Positions 42,701 to 53,492 of a DNA stretch of 64,000 bases are shown here, in pieces. This DNA comes from Branchiostoma belcheri (lineage: Eukaryota; Chordata; Leptocardii; Amphioxiformes; Branchiostomatidae), in assembly GCF_001625305.1 (NCBI RefSeq), contig NW_017802514.1, forward strand, positions 498,491 through 562,490, written 5' to 3'. The notes below the pieces were generated by a model. That model did not search any database. It saw nothing but the letters and a program-made list of their open reading frames with translations, and was not told the origin of the DNA. Positions within the stretch are counted from its first letter, which is position 1, and the number at the start of each line of letters is the position of its first letter. The position numbers and the translations under genes are program-made.

Positions 42701-45700
42701 AGGCAATCAAACTGATGTTTGATTGACATAACAGTTGTACACAGAAGGATGGATGTTTAGTAGACATACCTCATCAGCACCTATGTGCAGGTATTTAACA
42801 TCAGGGTGTGCTGCCATCAGCTGATCAATCATCTTCTTCACTACTTCTAATGACTCTGAGAGAGAAAAAACAAACGATGTCAAACCATGTCAAGAGAAAC
42901 TGTTCACTCAAAAAGGACAGAGAAATGAAAGACATGAAGATATTGATCTGACTTTGACTTTATTGACATTTCATTAAATACAACACATTAAACTGAGGGC
43001 CTGCAAGCCCTTTTTCGTAAGGCGTAATCAGGCCATTTTAGACTTCGTAATTCGTAGGCAGCCTCCGCAAAAATCAACGTAATTCGTAATTGGACATTAG
43101 CCACAAATCGTAAAGTCGTAATCAGCTCTGAGACTTTAATGTAATTCGTAATAGGCGGCGAAAATTTTGCGTAATTCGTAATCACTACCCCCCCCCCCTT
43201 CGCAGGCCCTCCTGACTAGCTGGTATAATGTGGCCACATCTGAAGTGGCCAGTTCTGCTGTAGTGTGAGAGAGAAGCCCACCTGTGTTGCTGGGACAGAG
43301 AGCCATGGGGTACATGTCCACCTCTCGCAGGTGTTGAAATGTGTCATGTTTCAGCACAAACTGTGGAGGGATAAATCTGTGGATAAGTGATGTGCCCTGA
43401 AGGGATTAAACAGTTGCTTGGCACACATAGCTATTGTAGGAAAAACACGTATGAAAGAAATTAGCCGAGTCAATTTAACACAATCTCTAATAGGAATTGT
43501 GAAAAAATTATGCTACAAAGAATTGGATTGAATTCTTCTTCTTCTCACCCTGACGCCTTTAGGCCTTAGGTCTGTAAGTTGTCAGCATCTTGGTCAGTCT
43601 TTTCCACTCTGTTCTACCGGTATCTTCAGCTATCTCTTTAACTACTCGGAATTAAGTCTGGCTCTTCTCGTCTTGTGATTTCAATGATCTGGTCCAACCA
43701 TCTTTTTCTTGGCCTGCCGACTGGTCTTTTCTTTTTGGGTTTTCAATTTAAGATTCTTTTCACATCTCTATCTTCTGGCATCCTGTGTAGGTGTCCAAAC
43801 CATCTCAGTTGGTTTCTTTCCACAATGGAGAGTACTGACTCAACTGAAAGTGCACCGCGGATGATGTCACTCCTGATTTTGTCTCTTTTTGTGACACCAT
43901 AGATGAGTCGTAACACTCGCATTTCAGTAGCTTGTATCCTACTTTTTAGTTTTTGAGTTAGAGTCCAGATTTCGCTTCCGTATAACAATACAGGTCTCAA
44001 TATTGTAGTATAAATACAGGTTTTAACGTCTCTGGGTATGCATTTTTCTTTCAGTAGAGGATAAAGGGCACATAAGTTCTTAGTGAATTTGGTGATCCTG
44101 TTGTTAATCTCCTCTTCAGTCATATTATCGGAGGTCGCAGTGATGTGATGGATTGAATTCTATCCTATTAAATCATTAACAGAAGGAAATTTGAACATCC
44201 TTGGTGTCAAGGTCTTTTAAAGTGACAAAGTATATACTTTTTGTGCATCTTACCTCAAAGTGGCCGAAGGTTTGCACCAGTGGCACATACAGCATGTCAT
44301 GTTCCTTTGCTAACTCCTGGAGCTGTCGAATCTCTTCCTGGCTGCAGGACAAAAGCAAAGGGATCAACAAATGTGTGACAGAGGTTTAAGCATGAGAAGT
44401 ACATGTACATGTATTAGTATATAACATTATGTTCCACCCTTCCTGAACTATATATGGGGTACCTAAAATGAGGAAATGCACAGCGTGAGTTCCTTGCGAC
44501 ACACAGTTTGCATGTTCATGTTTTTCCTAATGGTGCTCGAATTTGGCATGAGCATGTCTTTCCTCGCGGTACACTGATTTCACACGTTTAATAGTGAGAA
44601 AGGGCAGTGGCACGGCAATGTCGTGAGGAACTTCACGTCATGCATTTCCTCATTTTAAGTACACCATATATACCTACCTACCTGTAGGCATGTGCAGCGG
44701 CCAGATCTCTCAGCTCACCATTGTATGGAAACGTGTCCTCATACTCAACAAGCAGTCCTGTTGCACCAAACTTCTTAAACAGGGGGATGACCTGAGGAAA
44801 GAAAATTCATTAAAATCTTTTTAGACACCCTTAAAATTGTGGCACATTGTATTACCCATGTACATAATAAGCAAAAGAAATCTATCTATGGCAATCACTC
44901 GATATCTTTATTTGCAATCAGATACAGATTCACGTACAGGTACATATTCATTCACAGATACAGATTCATGTACAGATATACAGATTTTCTGAGTAGGATG
45001 ACCGTGTCAGTCCCTACACCTGAGTGAGGGTTACAGTTGACACAGCGGCCTTCGCGTGGGTTTGTTTAAGGTGGATAACAGGTTGCGAATCTGAGACCCA
45101 CACACTTGGGCACCCGTCTTTCCCAGCGGATCCACATCGAGGGAGACATGCTGGTTCCGGTTGGGATGCTTGCAGCGAGCTGCCGGATGACTTGGTTACG
45201 CTCAAGGTCCGCCTTCACTACGCCAGCCTGCCTGGCGCTTCTCTCGTCCGCCAGCTGAAGACAACTGCCGTTGGAGACTTGTCCCTCTATTTGAGGGGGG
45301 AAACGTGTAAAGTGCCTTTCCCAAGGGCACAACGTAACGTCGGTGCGCATGTTCGGACATGCCCCTGTGTTCTGACCCGGAATCGAACCCGGGGCTCTTT
45401 GTTGAGCGCCGAACGCTCTGTCCACTGCGCCACGCGACGCCACAATTGAAATCACCAAAAGAAATCACATCCTATTGAAAAGTTAACAGGGCAGCCTGCT
45501 GTGAAAGCTAGTACATGTACTTGCCAGATGAAAGACAATTTTGTGATTACATGATAAACTTTTACCACATTGCTAAACGAGGCCATGCAAAGATACTCAC
45601 CTGAGCCAGATAGCTGAGTTTGGGAGGAGCACCCTTCAGATCAAGGTGGACAAGTCTACGAGTGGAAAGATAAACAACACAATGTAAATGTCAACAAAAA

Positions 45701-46624
45701 CAAACTTCCCACACATGCGCATGCATGTTGCTATATCATTATAATATGTCAACTAATAAGTTACAAAACACTTGTCAATCAGACATCATCACATCTGCTT
45801 GGAGGGTATGATCCACTGAATACATGTATATGAAAGTGATATTGATAAGAAAGTTTATCGCAAATACATGCCTAAGGGTTAATTGCAAAAACAAACAACA
45901 TGTATGAAAAGGAAGGTACAGTGATATGGGGTTCTACGTGATACTACATATACTACAACATACGTGGTACTAATTTTGTTGGGCATAACGTTATATACAT
46001 GACCATAAACTACCATATAAAGTACCATAAAATATAAGCTCAGATTCAACCCCATATAATATCTGACCTGTGTTTGGGATTCTGTCTTTCGGTACTGGCA
46101 CCAGCCTGGCTGGAACTGCTGACACCTTCTTCTGTCTCCATCGCTTCTTCTCCTGATATACTTAAAGAAACTGAACCTGTCAAGAAACAAAGGAAGTAGG
46201 GAGTTGATTGTATTGCCATACATTAAGAAGGCAATGCAGGCATTGGGAAGATTGAACTGTAAATTTCTGTATGTGGCAATAATATTTACTTGGGAGTGTG
46301 TATATCCGGAACTTAGCGTCATTCAACTTGATTTAAAATGACACTAAGTATCTCTTTTTTTTCCATGAATTTCTATCAATTATTGGGCCCGAAGATATTA
46401 TTACATCATATACTAGTTTTAATGTATATGCAATCTACAAACATGACAAATAAGATCTCATTCGAAACCTTTAATCACCAAATCACTATAACCTCATTGC
46501 CCAAAGAAACCAAGTATAGATCTGTTTGTATGTGTCTGTAACAATAATGTCATGTCACAAGTTCGATCATGCACAGATCAAGCATACCTTCCTCTTTCTG
46601 TGATGATGACGTGACCAATGCCAT
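33780..46624 (-). CDS. HEXD: Hexosaminidase D (GH20 beta-N-acetylhexosaminidase), 16 exons
   Basis: HEXD is a nucleocytoplasmic GH20 enzyme that cleaves terminal N-acetyl-hexosamines. Exons in order: 46624-46588, 46176-46068, 45655-45601, 44791-44682, 44341-44254, 43360-43282, 42855-42770, 41975-41792, 41003-40941, 40712-40641, 40435-40303, 35794-35712, 35482-35395, 34943-34833, 34425-34339, 33969-33780. Phases all agree, giving 524 aa. Recognisable blocks are [54 protein letters not shown] (catalytic Asp-Glu at about 187-188), [24 protein letters not shown] and [14 protein letters not shown]. No signal peptide is seen ([12 protein letters not shown]), as expected for HEXD. The start is the first Met of the frame. 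The intron between exons 11 and 12 is 4.5 kb and holds a duplicated copy of exon 11, a gap, MITEs and a LINE fragment. Confidence 0.95.
34011..34113. repeat. Short imperfect palindrome (MITE-like) in HEXD intron 15
   Basis: TAGCCTGGTTACC at the left end is mirrored by GGTAACCAAGGCTA at the right end, and CCTATTTA by TAAATAGG inside. It is about 100 bases long and non-coding. Confidence 0.6.
36113..36865. mobile_element. MITE-A, copy 1 (about 750 bp)
   Basis: The ends carry GTTGGGTTAAGGC(G/A)GCCTA in inverted orientation (left at 36117, right ending 36861). The ends may extend outwards by four bases (CTCG/CGAG). The interior is AT-rich with no transposase. No clear target duplication could be defined. 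Confidence 0.7.
37060..37312. mobile_element. MITE-B, copy 1 (253 bp, 9-bp target duplication)
   Basis: The inverted ends start AGCACGTCGGCAGAACGTAC and stay similar for about 40 bases. It is flanked by the direct repeat GTGTGAACT (37051-37059 and 37313-37321). The length is identical to the other two copies. Non-coding. Confidence 0.85.
37325..37432 (-). pseudogene. Truncated second copy of HEXD exon 11
   Basis: This matches HEXD exon 11 (40435-40303) from its 5' splice site up to the N gap, including GWALTGWSR and the donor GTCAGT. The 5' part and the splice acceptor are missing at the gap. In the gene model only the 40.3-kb copy is used. It is probably a haplotype or assembly duplicate. 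Confidence 0.8.
37433..37452. other. Assembly gap, 20 N
   Basis: The gap joins the truncated exon-11 copy to LINE sequence, exactly at the breakpoint of the duplicated segment. Confidence 0.95.
37453..39101 (+). mobile_element. Non-LTR retrotransposon reverse transcriptase fragment
   Basis: The main frame is open from about 37636 to the junction at 39101. It shows the RT blocks [56 protein letters not shown] and the catalytic [10 protein letters not shown] (a V variant of the F/YADD box), followed by the thumb region ending at CYKTF. Upstream, the frame is shifted once near 37636 within a CCCCTA run, so the copy is inactive as written. No endonuclease domain or 3' end is present: the left side is lost in the gap and the right side is cut by MITE-A. 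It resembles the CR1/L2/Jockey group of LINEs. The exact clade is not decided. Confidence 0.85.
39102..39843. mobile_element. MITE-A, copy 2
   Basis: Nearly identical to copy 1. Its left end (CTCGGTTGGGTTAAGGC) directly abuts the truncated reverse transcriptase frame, and its right end mirrors it (GCCTTAACCCAACCGAG). Confidence 0.7.
40038..40290. mobile_element. MITE-B, copy 2
   Basis: 253 bp with the same flanking GTGTGAACT duplication as copy 1, as expected for a duplicated segment. It ends 12 bases beyond HEXD exon 11 on its donor side. Confidence 0.85.
41075..41327. mobile_element. MITE-B, copy 3 (independent insertion)
   Basis: The same 253-bp inverted-repeat element, but with a different flanking direct repeat, ATACAATAT (41066-41074 and 41328-41336). 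This confirms a 9-bp target duplication and an independent insertion, in HEXD intron 8. Confidence 0.9.
41976..42660 (-). repeat. Minisatellite of about 48-bp units derived from the HEXD exon 8 splice acceptor
   Basis: Read on the HEXD strand, each unit contains TTTCAG|GTGTTCCACCTG then GCCCTGTGTAAGACC, followed by a CA/TG-rich spacer. The first part is identical to the acceptor and first codons ([10 protein letters not shown]) of HEXD exon 8 at 41975. I count about 15 extra copies in intron 7, some shortened or mutated. Confidence 0.9.
42995..43211. mobile_element. MITE-like element with GAGGGCCTGC ends in HEXD intron 6
   Basis: GAGGGCCTGC(A/G)AAG is present at the left end and inverted at the right end (CTTCGCAGGCCCTC). 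The interior is built of repeated CGTAATTCGTAAT motifs and a C9-10 run. hAT-like ends are possible; a target duplication was not defined. Confidence 0.6.
43537..44149 (-). mobile_element. 5'-truncated LINE, RT C-terminal region, 12-bp target duplication
   Basis: The minus-strand frame 44123-43743 contains [24 protein letters not shown] and [13 protein letters not shown], typical of the region after the RT domain in many non-LTR retrotransposons. The 3' end has a GAAGAAGAAG tail. The insertion is flanked by GGATTGAATTCT at 43525-43536 and 44150-44161. It lies in HEXD intron 5 in the same orientation as the gene. Confidence 0.85.
44449..44672. mobile_element. MITE, 224 bp, adjacent to HEXD exon 4 donor
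   Basis: The inverted ends read TATATATGG(G/T)GTAC then TTAAAATGAGGAAATGCA with few mismatches (44449 and 44672). It begins nine bases beyond the exon 4 boundary at 44682. Non-coding. Confidence 0.75.
45003..45443 (-). mobile_element. tRNA-derived SINE
   Basis: Read on the minus strand, the head has a polymerase III A box (TGGCGCAGTGG) and a perfect B box (GGTTCGATTCC), followed by the block GGGAAAGGCACTTTACACG shared with the SINE at 63601. The 3' boundary is approximate. It lies in HEXD intron 3. Confidence 0.75.
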
Positions 46625-47700
46625 GAACAAGTAGTCGGGGTTCTGATTGAACGATCCTAACTGAGAGCCAAGTCCTCAACTGCAACGTAATTCAGTCGTA
46701 AAGAGCATCGCAACGTTCTTTTTTACCTGCAAATGTGTGACAACACACAAACACCTTGCCTCGGGGGGCGTGGTGAAAGAGCAAAGGTGAATGGGCCAAA
46801 CCACTACAAAGTGGGTGAACACTAAGGACGTCCAAGGAGATTCAAAAACTCTTTGAGACATCTGAAAACAAATTTTTAGATTCACAAACTTTAATACATT
46901 CTAGCAAAAAAAAAAAACACCGTATTGGCTATTTTGGCACGTTAATTTTTGTGATATAAAACGCCCCTCTGACATAGTGTATGAGTCCATTGACCGTTGA
47001 CCTTTTGACAAACAACAGGTTACTTACAGATTTAGCCAGCGCGCTAAGCGTTTTGGACCAGAATATCGGAAAACACAAGAGGAGAACCAAGCATTTCTGA
47101 ACTGAAAGAGATCCTGAGTTATTTATGTCAAAGGACAAGCGAAGGTAGTACCGTTATTTGTATCTAGACGTCAACAAATCATATTTTTCTGTGATTATAA
47201 TCCCCTGGACGAAACTGCACCCCTCCCTCTTGTGTACTACTTTATAATATCGTAGGCGTAAACACAAACCTTTGGCAGGTCATGATTTGTGTAAGTTTTT
47301 GTGACAACCATTCATAAATGACTTGTCAGTCCGCCATAATTTACTCAGAATATAAGGTGATATTTTGTTTCTAGCCATCCTAGATCTGTATGAAAAAGAA
47401 AAGGAAAGAAAGAAGATGCGGATGGCATATACTAACTTGCTAGCTAGGTACTAATTTTCACCTGATTCGAGTGAGGAAATAGGTGAATTCAGGTGTCTTT
47501 TGCAATGTGTCCAATTAAATGCATATACAGGCTTTTCACATGCGCCATGTTGGATTACAGTGTGTGTTACTTAATAAATTTACCCGCCAACACCTGGTTG
47601 CTGAGATTCATATGATAATCATAATGACATCAATGAAGAGCATCTATTGCCATGACTTATGATTAAAACCAATATTGATGTACCATATCTGCACAGCACC
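46625..47700. other. Head-to-head intergenic region HEXD / MLST8
   Basis: About 1.1 kb separates the two divergent start codons. CACAG directly before CACCATGG at 47697 hints that MLST8 has an upstream non-coding exon. No strong TATA box or CpG-rich core was seen. A shared promoter is possible but unproven. Confidence 0.45.
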
Positions 47701-50700
47701 ATGGGCTCTAACGGAGTGACCAACACTGACCCGGTCATCCTGGCCACGGCTGGGTATGACCACACCATCCGCTTCTGGCAGGCCCACAGCGGCATCTGTC
47801 ACCGAACAGTCCAACATCCAGATTCTGTATCCTTTCTTTTGTGTATGCCAAAGCCGGGTATGTCAGGGTATTCAGTTAGCAGGACAATATATTATCCAGT
47901 GACCAATAATCTGGTGAGAGCAACAATAATCAGGTACTTGTAGCCTGCTTGGAAAAAAGGCACATACAGACCCCCTTATAAGATCTTTCAGAATATCTGC
48001 ATCAGTTTATCTGGTATAACTGCCTTTCAGTGTAACACACAGCTTTGCAGGCATGTTGCTTATGTCAAACTGAATGGCCTGTCACACCTAAATAAGCTTT
48101 ACACATCAAAGTTCTATCCTTGACCATCATCCCAGCAAGTTAATTCTCTGGAGATCACACCTGACAGACAGATGATAGCTGCAGCTGGTAAGTTCTGAGC
48201 AAAGTACGCACTTAATAGTTTAATCTTGAGATATTGAAAATTCGTGTCATCTTTTTATTGGTCTCTTTTTTGGAAGAAAGCATGAAGAATAGGGAAAGTA
48301 GATATGTTACATATAGGGAAGCAATGGACATTGGGGAAAGCCTAGCGAATGTATTGAAAATAAAGTGGAACCAATGCAGGTAACTACTAGTTGCAACCAC
48401 TTCATGAATATTTATGCAATGCTGAAGCTGACAATAAATGTGTGATTTTTTCTCTGTGCTGCAGGGTACCAACACATCCGGATGTACGACCTGAACTCCA
48501 ATAACCCCAACCCTGTGGTGAACTATGATGGCATCAGTAAGAACGTGACGGCCGTCGGGTTCCACGAGGATGGGAAGTGGATGTACACGGGAGGGGAGGA
48601 CGCCTGTGCCAGGATCTGGGACCTCAGGTAAGGCCTAGGAAAAAAATGTAACAGTTGTGTTTCCTGTCTCCGGACCAACCCTAGAAATAGCTGCCGACCC
48701 TAGCCTTTTTTTGGGGTAAACCCCTCAAGGGACATAGATTTTTCAAGCTGATCAACCATTTCTTGCTCCATGATTTAACACCTGGGTGATGAAACGTTGT
48801 ACAATTGGTTTTCCAACATTGACATTGAAAATAGAAGTGTGCTTTTGCAAGTTTTACTTTGATAAACTGTATTGTATAAATTGGATCACTAGAGATTGCC
48901 GAATTCTAAAAAAAAAGAAAGAAAAGAAAACCTCTACCTACCGACCTTGATATTTTCAGGATTGAAGCATTACACACAACATTTTTTCCTAGGCTTAACA
49001 TGTGAACCATGTAGAGAATATATATGTGCTGGTATATTCTACTTATCATCTTTCTGCACCTATGATAGATGAGCAATTTTCAAAGAGTAAGGGAGAAGGG
49101 GAGAGAACCCTTACCTCAGACTTAACAGTCTGCCCTGTGCCTCCTTCTCTCATAGATCATCAGGCCTTTTCCTCCAGTGTGTCAAAGTTTGCTCCTCTCT
49201 TTTTGCTTCAAATGTGAGATAGATCTAGGAAAGAAAATTTCTTGTTTTCTCTAGTCTAAACTTTTTAAAACTCTTTTGACAGATCACGAAACTTGCAGTG
49301 CCAGAGAATATTCCAAGTGAATGCTCCTATCAACTGTGTGACTCTACATCCAAACCAGGTGAGATTATTACCAGCAAGCATTGTCAAGCAAATGGTAAGG
49401 CCATGTTGATTTGATTATATGGATGACATCCGCGCGCGCATGAATTTTCATCCGTTTAAAAAAAAGAAAAGTTTTCGACCATACTGTAAATCGTACAAAA
49501 TGAGCAAATATATGTCGTATGTTGCAGAAAAAAGTATTTGAAAACGATACTTACGTCGTACAATGCCAAAATCAGGAAAAGAAGAAAATGTGAAGAGATT
49601 AAAATGAAGAGTCTAGTACTAGTATTATTCGCCATTCCATACTCTGTGTGTTTAGTCATTTGTTCAACCTTTATGACCACGTAGATTTCATACTGAAATG
49701 AAGGAAACATTTTTTGGCCAACCTTTTTTTATTCGCACGCTCGCATCAGTTTTGGGGTTCCCAGAGGATGTCATCCATATAATCAAATCAACATAGCCTA
49801 ACAAACCGCAGAAGTTATGGAGAGGTAGGCAAGGAGGCTGATTTAGGCAGAAACAAAGTTGACTGGAGAAACAAAGAAGGAAGAGGAGACAACTTGCTAA
49901 AGAACATGCAACCTTCAGCCTTCAGACAGATTTTGGGAGTTTTTCAAAACATTTCCAAAATTTTTCCCAGAAAGATTTGGTTGGATTTTGGACAAACATT
50001 CATGTCTGTCACTCCTTGTCTCCATAGGAGGAAGAGATGGCAGTTTTCTTTCAATCATCATCTTGGATTTGTAAGAAAACAGACTGCAGATGTTTTAAAC
50101 AGTTCCTTGTTATATTTGGTTGTTCCAGGGAGAGTTGATTGTTGGAGACCAGACTGGTGCCATCCATGTGTGGGACCTGAAAACAGACCACAACGAACAA
50201 CTGGTAAACATAACATGTTGTTGTGCAGCAGAATCCTTTATATCATTGTTTGTACCAGTTTATTGACAAATTCGTTCAGATGAAACAACAATCTTTTGAT
50301 TGATAGTTGCTTTACAAAGTAACTGTATAATGTATTGACAAAGACATACCAGTAGTTAAACAAACCTTTTGCGTTTGACATTCTTGACTGAAAGGAGTTT
50401 CACCCTACTGTGTTATCTGTCCCTAGATCCCAGACCCTGATGCATCCATCCAGTCAGTCAGTATAGATGCTGATGCCTCATACATGGCTGCAGTCAATAA
50501 CAAGGTGAGAATCTTGGGGAAAATAGCATTACAATCTGTACTAATGTTTTACACTGTTGGAAAGACATTCTGAACTTCAAGCTTTGTGAACTTGTGAGGT
50601 CTTCCAAAGTCTTTTGTGGCCAAAATGTTGATGTGGAAAAGTACAAAAGAACAAAAAACAAAAGAATATTATAAATTTGACGATATTGTGATAAGCGTTA

Positions 50701-52543
50701 TTGGCAAAGGTAAAGATGTCATTCAAATATGTGTGAGAAGAGTTTCAATTTTTGCTGAGGTTTCAAATTGCGCTGATCAACTAGAAATTTAACATTTGCA
50801 AAGCAAATGCATAATGTTTACCTTCGCATGGCCTGCTCTGTTAATTCTTACTCAAACACATTCATACATATGGTGACAGGAGTCCAAATCCCTCCTGCTA
50901 TAAAATTGCAACATGATGTAACCCAACACTAGTTACCATGGTGATAGACTGTATGGCCCAGGTCATTGACGTTTGTGTTTGAAAAAGAGGAAACTGAGCA
51001 AAAACAATATATTTTCCTTTGGTAAACATAAAAATATACTGATAAACATGCTTAGTAATTTTTCCCCCAGGGCATGTGTTATGTGTGGACCCTGTCAGGA
51101 GGGTCAGGGGAGGAACACACTCAGCTGCTCCCTAAAACAAAGATCCAGGCTCACAAGAGGTACGCACTCAAGTGCAAGTTCAGCCCAGACTCCACGTAAG
51201 TACAATTTCCTACAATACATGTAGATTTTGATTTAGTCTTTGGTCACTGTTATATTATAATTAGTAGACGTATAATTCATGCTGGTGAGGACATACATGT
51301 AGCTAGAAAGGTTAAATATTTGAAAAGCAAATGCATAATTCTACCTTCGCATATATGGTCTGCTCTGTTATTACATACTGTTAATTCTTACTCAAACACA
51401 TTCATATATATATATAGGCAGACAGGAGTCTAAATCCCTCCTGCTATAAAATTGCAACATGATGTAACCAACACTAATTACTATGGTGACAGACGTCTGG
51501 TCCTATTCATTGACCTTATTTGTTTGGAGAAGAGGAAGAAGAAGAAGAAACAGAAACAGAGCAAAAACACTATGTTTTGCTCCTGTGAAGGTAAACATAA
51601 TAAGACTTAAAGGAGGCTTATCTGAAGACAGTTCTCATTGATCTTGTTCCTTGCAGACTTCTGGCGACCACGTCTGCCGACCAATCAGTGAACATCTGGC
51701 GAACGACAGACTTCTCGCTGAAGTGTAACCTGGCGCTGAAGAACAGCACGTTGACAGAACAGGTGCAGAAACGCTGGGTGTGGGACTGTGCCTGGTCCAG
51801 CGACTCACAGTATCTCGTCACAGGTAAAAAACGTCATATTCTCTGGATCTTGATCTTTGTGTGCATCTCTGTGTCGTTGTGTGTGTTTGTGTGTCTGTAT
51901 ATGTGTGTCTGTAAATGTGTTTCTTTGTCTTAATCTGTCTGTGTCTGTGTGTGTGTCTATATCTGTGTGTGTATCGGTGCGCATTTGTGTCTGTGTATAT
52001 CTGTGTAAATTTGTCTGTGTGTGTGTCTGTATATGTGTTTTTGTATGAATCTGTGTGCCTGTCTGTATCTGTGTGTGTATCTGTATGTCTGTGGGTGTAT
52101 ATCTTTGTGTGAATCATCTGTGTGTATATCTGTGTTCATTTGTGTCTGTATTTGTATAAAACACCAGCTTTGTGTGCCTACATAGTCATTTTGGGATGTA
52201 TGAGTTCATTCTCTATCATCTATATTTACAGTGTTAGCAATTTTCAATCTTGCTGAATCTAAACTCTTTGATACCCAATTGGTATCAGTTACAGTTTCAC
52301 TGTTAGGCAGCAGAGAGAATGTTTATTAAGTGAGCCAGTTCAGACCATTTCTGTCTGTCACCGTGCTATAAGAGAAAGATGATGGCAAAGATTTTAACGT
52401 TCAGTTCTTTCCCTCGGTTGACAGCTTCGTCAGACAACATGGCCCGTCTGTGGGCGGTGGAGCAGGCTGAGGTAAAGCGTGAGTACAGCGGACATCAGAA
52501 GGCCGTTATATGTCTGGCCTTTAACGACTGCCCACCAACTTAA
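47701..52543 (+). CDS. MLST8: mTOR-associated protein LST8 (GbetaL), seven WD40 repeats
   Basis: MLST8 is a core subunit of TORC1 and TORC2 that binds the mTOR kinase domain. Exons: 47701-47826, 48136-48187, 48465-48627, 49283-49358, 50129-50203, 50427-50504, 51071-51195, 51657-51823, 52425-52543. All joins are phase-matched GT-AG and give 326 aa, the length of human MLST8. WD40 blades are marked by [98 protein letters not shown] and [14 protein letters not shown]. The ending [14 protein letters not shown] followed by PPT differs from the vertebrate tail only in the last residues. The start has a strong context (CACCATGG). Introns 3, 4, 6 and 7 carry MITEs or dispersed repeats. Confidence 0.97.
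48005..48130 (-). repeat. LINE 3'-end remnant in MLST8 intron 1
   Basis: GGTATAACTGCCTTTCAGTG then AACACACAG and GGCATG match the 3' non-coding part of the LINE fragment at 55297-55570 in the same orientation. There is no coding part. Confidence 0.5.
48631..48996. mobile_element. MITE abutting MLST8 exon 3 donor
   Basis: The left end AGGCCTAGGAAAAAAATG and the right end CATTTTTTCCTAGGCTT are inverted partners, with GTTGTGTTTCC inside. These are the ends of the 19979-21498 element, so this is probably an internal-deletion derivative. It starts about four bases past exon 3 (48627). Confidence 0.75.
49403..49794. mobile_element. MITE with perfect 29-bp TIRs in MLST8 intron 4
   Basis: The ends start ATGTTGATTTGATTATATGG and are exactly inverted over 29 bases (49403-49431, 49766-49794). 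The outer bases AAGGCC/AGCCTA may extend the repeat. Related subterminal motifs (TATGGATGACATCCTC, CCCAAAACTAATGCGAGC) occur at about 55780-55870. Non-coding. Confidence 0.85.
50782..51030 (+). repeat. Dispersed repeat family, copy 3 (MLST8 intron 6)
   Basis: It shares AACATTTGCAAAGCAAATGC, GGTGACAGGAGTCCAAATCC and TTCCTTTGGTAAACATAAA with the 8437 copy. It ends about 40 bases before exon 7. Confidence 0.75.
51303..51601 (+). repeat. Dispersed repeat family, copy 4 (MLST8 intron 7)
   Basis: Same family in the same orientation as copy 3, with an ATATATAT insertion and an expanded GAAGAAGAAG tract. It ends about 55 bases before exon 8. Confidence 0.7.
51845..52150. repeat. Degenerate TGTGTC/TGTA microsatellite in MLST8 intron 8
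   Basis: About 300 bases of TG-rich simple sequence with TGTGTCTGTATCTGTG-like units. It produces long repetitive ORFs on both strands that are not genes. Confidence 0.9.
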
Positions 52544-53492
52544 TTAAGTTAAACCTGCACTGGTTAACATAAGATAGAACTAATACATGTATCAGTAAAA
52601 GTTAGTAATTGTTCTGTTATGTATGTTTAAGCAAATTGTTTTAATGAGTTAAACTGTGTAATGTGTATGATGTTATGAACCGATTTGAAGGGTACTGTTT
52701 GGTACACATGATCATGATGTGTTTGGGTTTTGTTGTGCTGTAAAGCAGCACCACCTAGCAGGTTGTGCACATACTGCAGGAAAAGCAAATTGCAAACTTG
52801 ATTGCTACGGTAGTTTGAATTTGTGCAGACTGGGCGCGACAAGTATGTTGATTGTACGGGATCGGCAAGCTTTCTTGCTTTTATTTGTGCCATTCTACAA
52901 AGTGTCAAGTGGATGATGTTTATTTAACTCATGCCCATATCATGCCCAAGTGCATATGGATATACTTATTATCATCATTAAAAATGCAGATAAAATGAAA
53001 AACGATGCTCTATAAACTTCCTTTAGGTAGTATCTATGTTAGACAAAAAGAAACAGCAAACAAAATAGGTACAGCTGGTGCTTTCTCCACCCCTTCCCCA
53101 CTGATACAGATCAATGATTTCACACATTTATAGCATGTTGTGATGCTGGGATCTGTCCAAGGTACTAGACAGTCATCCAATCAGTGCTCCTGTTTTTTTC
53201 TCAACCCTTCCAAGTTCTAAGTAAGCATAATGAATGAGTGAATAAATAAATGAATGAATGAACAAATGAATGAGTGAACAAATGGTTTATTCAGGTTAAA
53301 ATCCCTCGCAGCCATTTTGCTGAACTGTGGATTTCCTAACAAAACTTGGTGCTTTCTAAAAGACAATGGTAGTAGCATTTACAGTCATGATAATATATAA
53401 TAAGTCCTTTCCTTATCACGGTTTCTTTAGGGCAGAAGATGTTCTCACTCATATTTTAGGGGGTGGCTGATGAGCAACCTTAAGGCCACACC

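Noticed and set aside
51818..52139. Long Cys/Val- and Thr/His-rich ORFs on both strands
   Set aside because: They come from a TG/CA simple repeat inside MLST8 intron 8.
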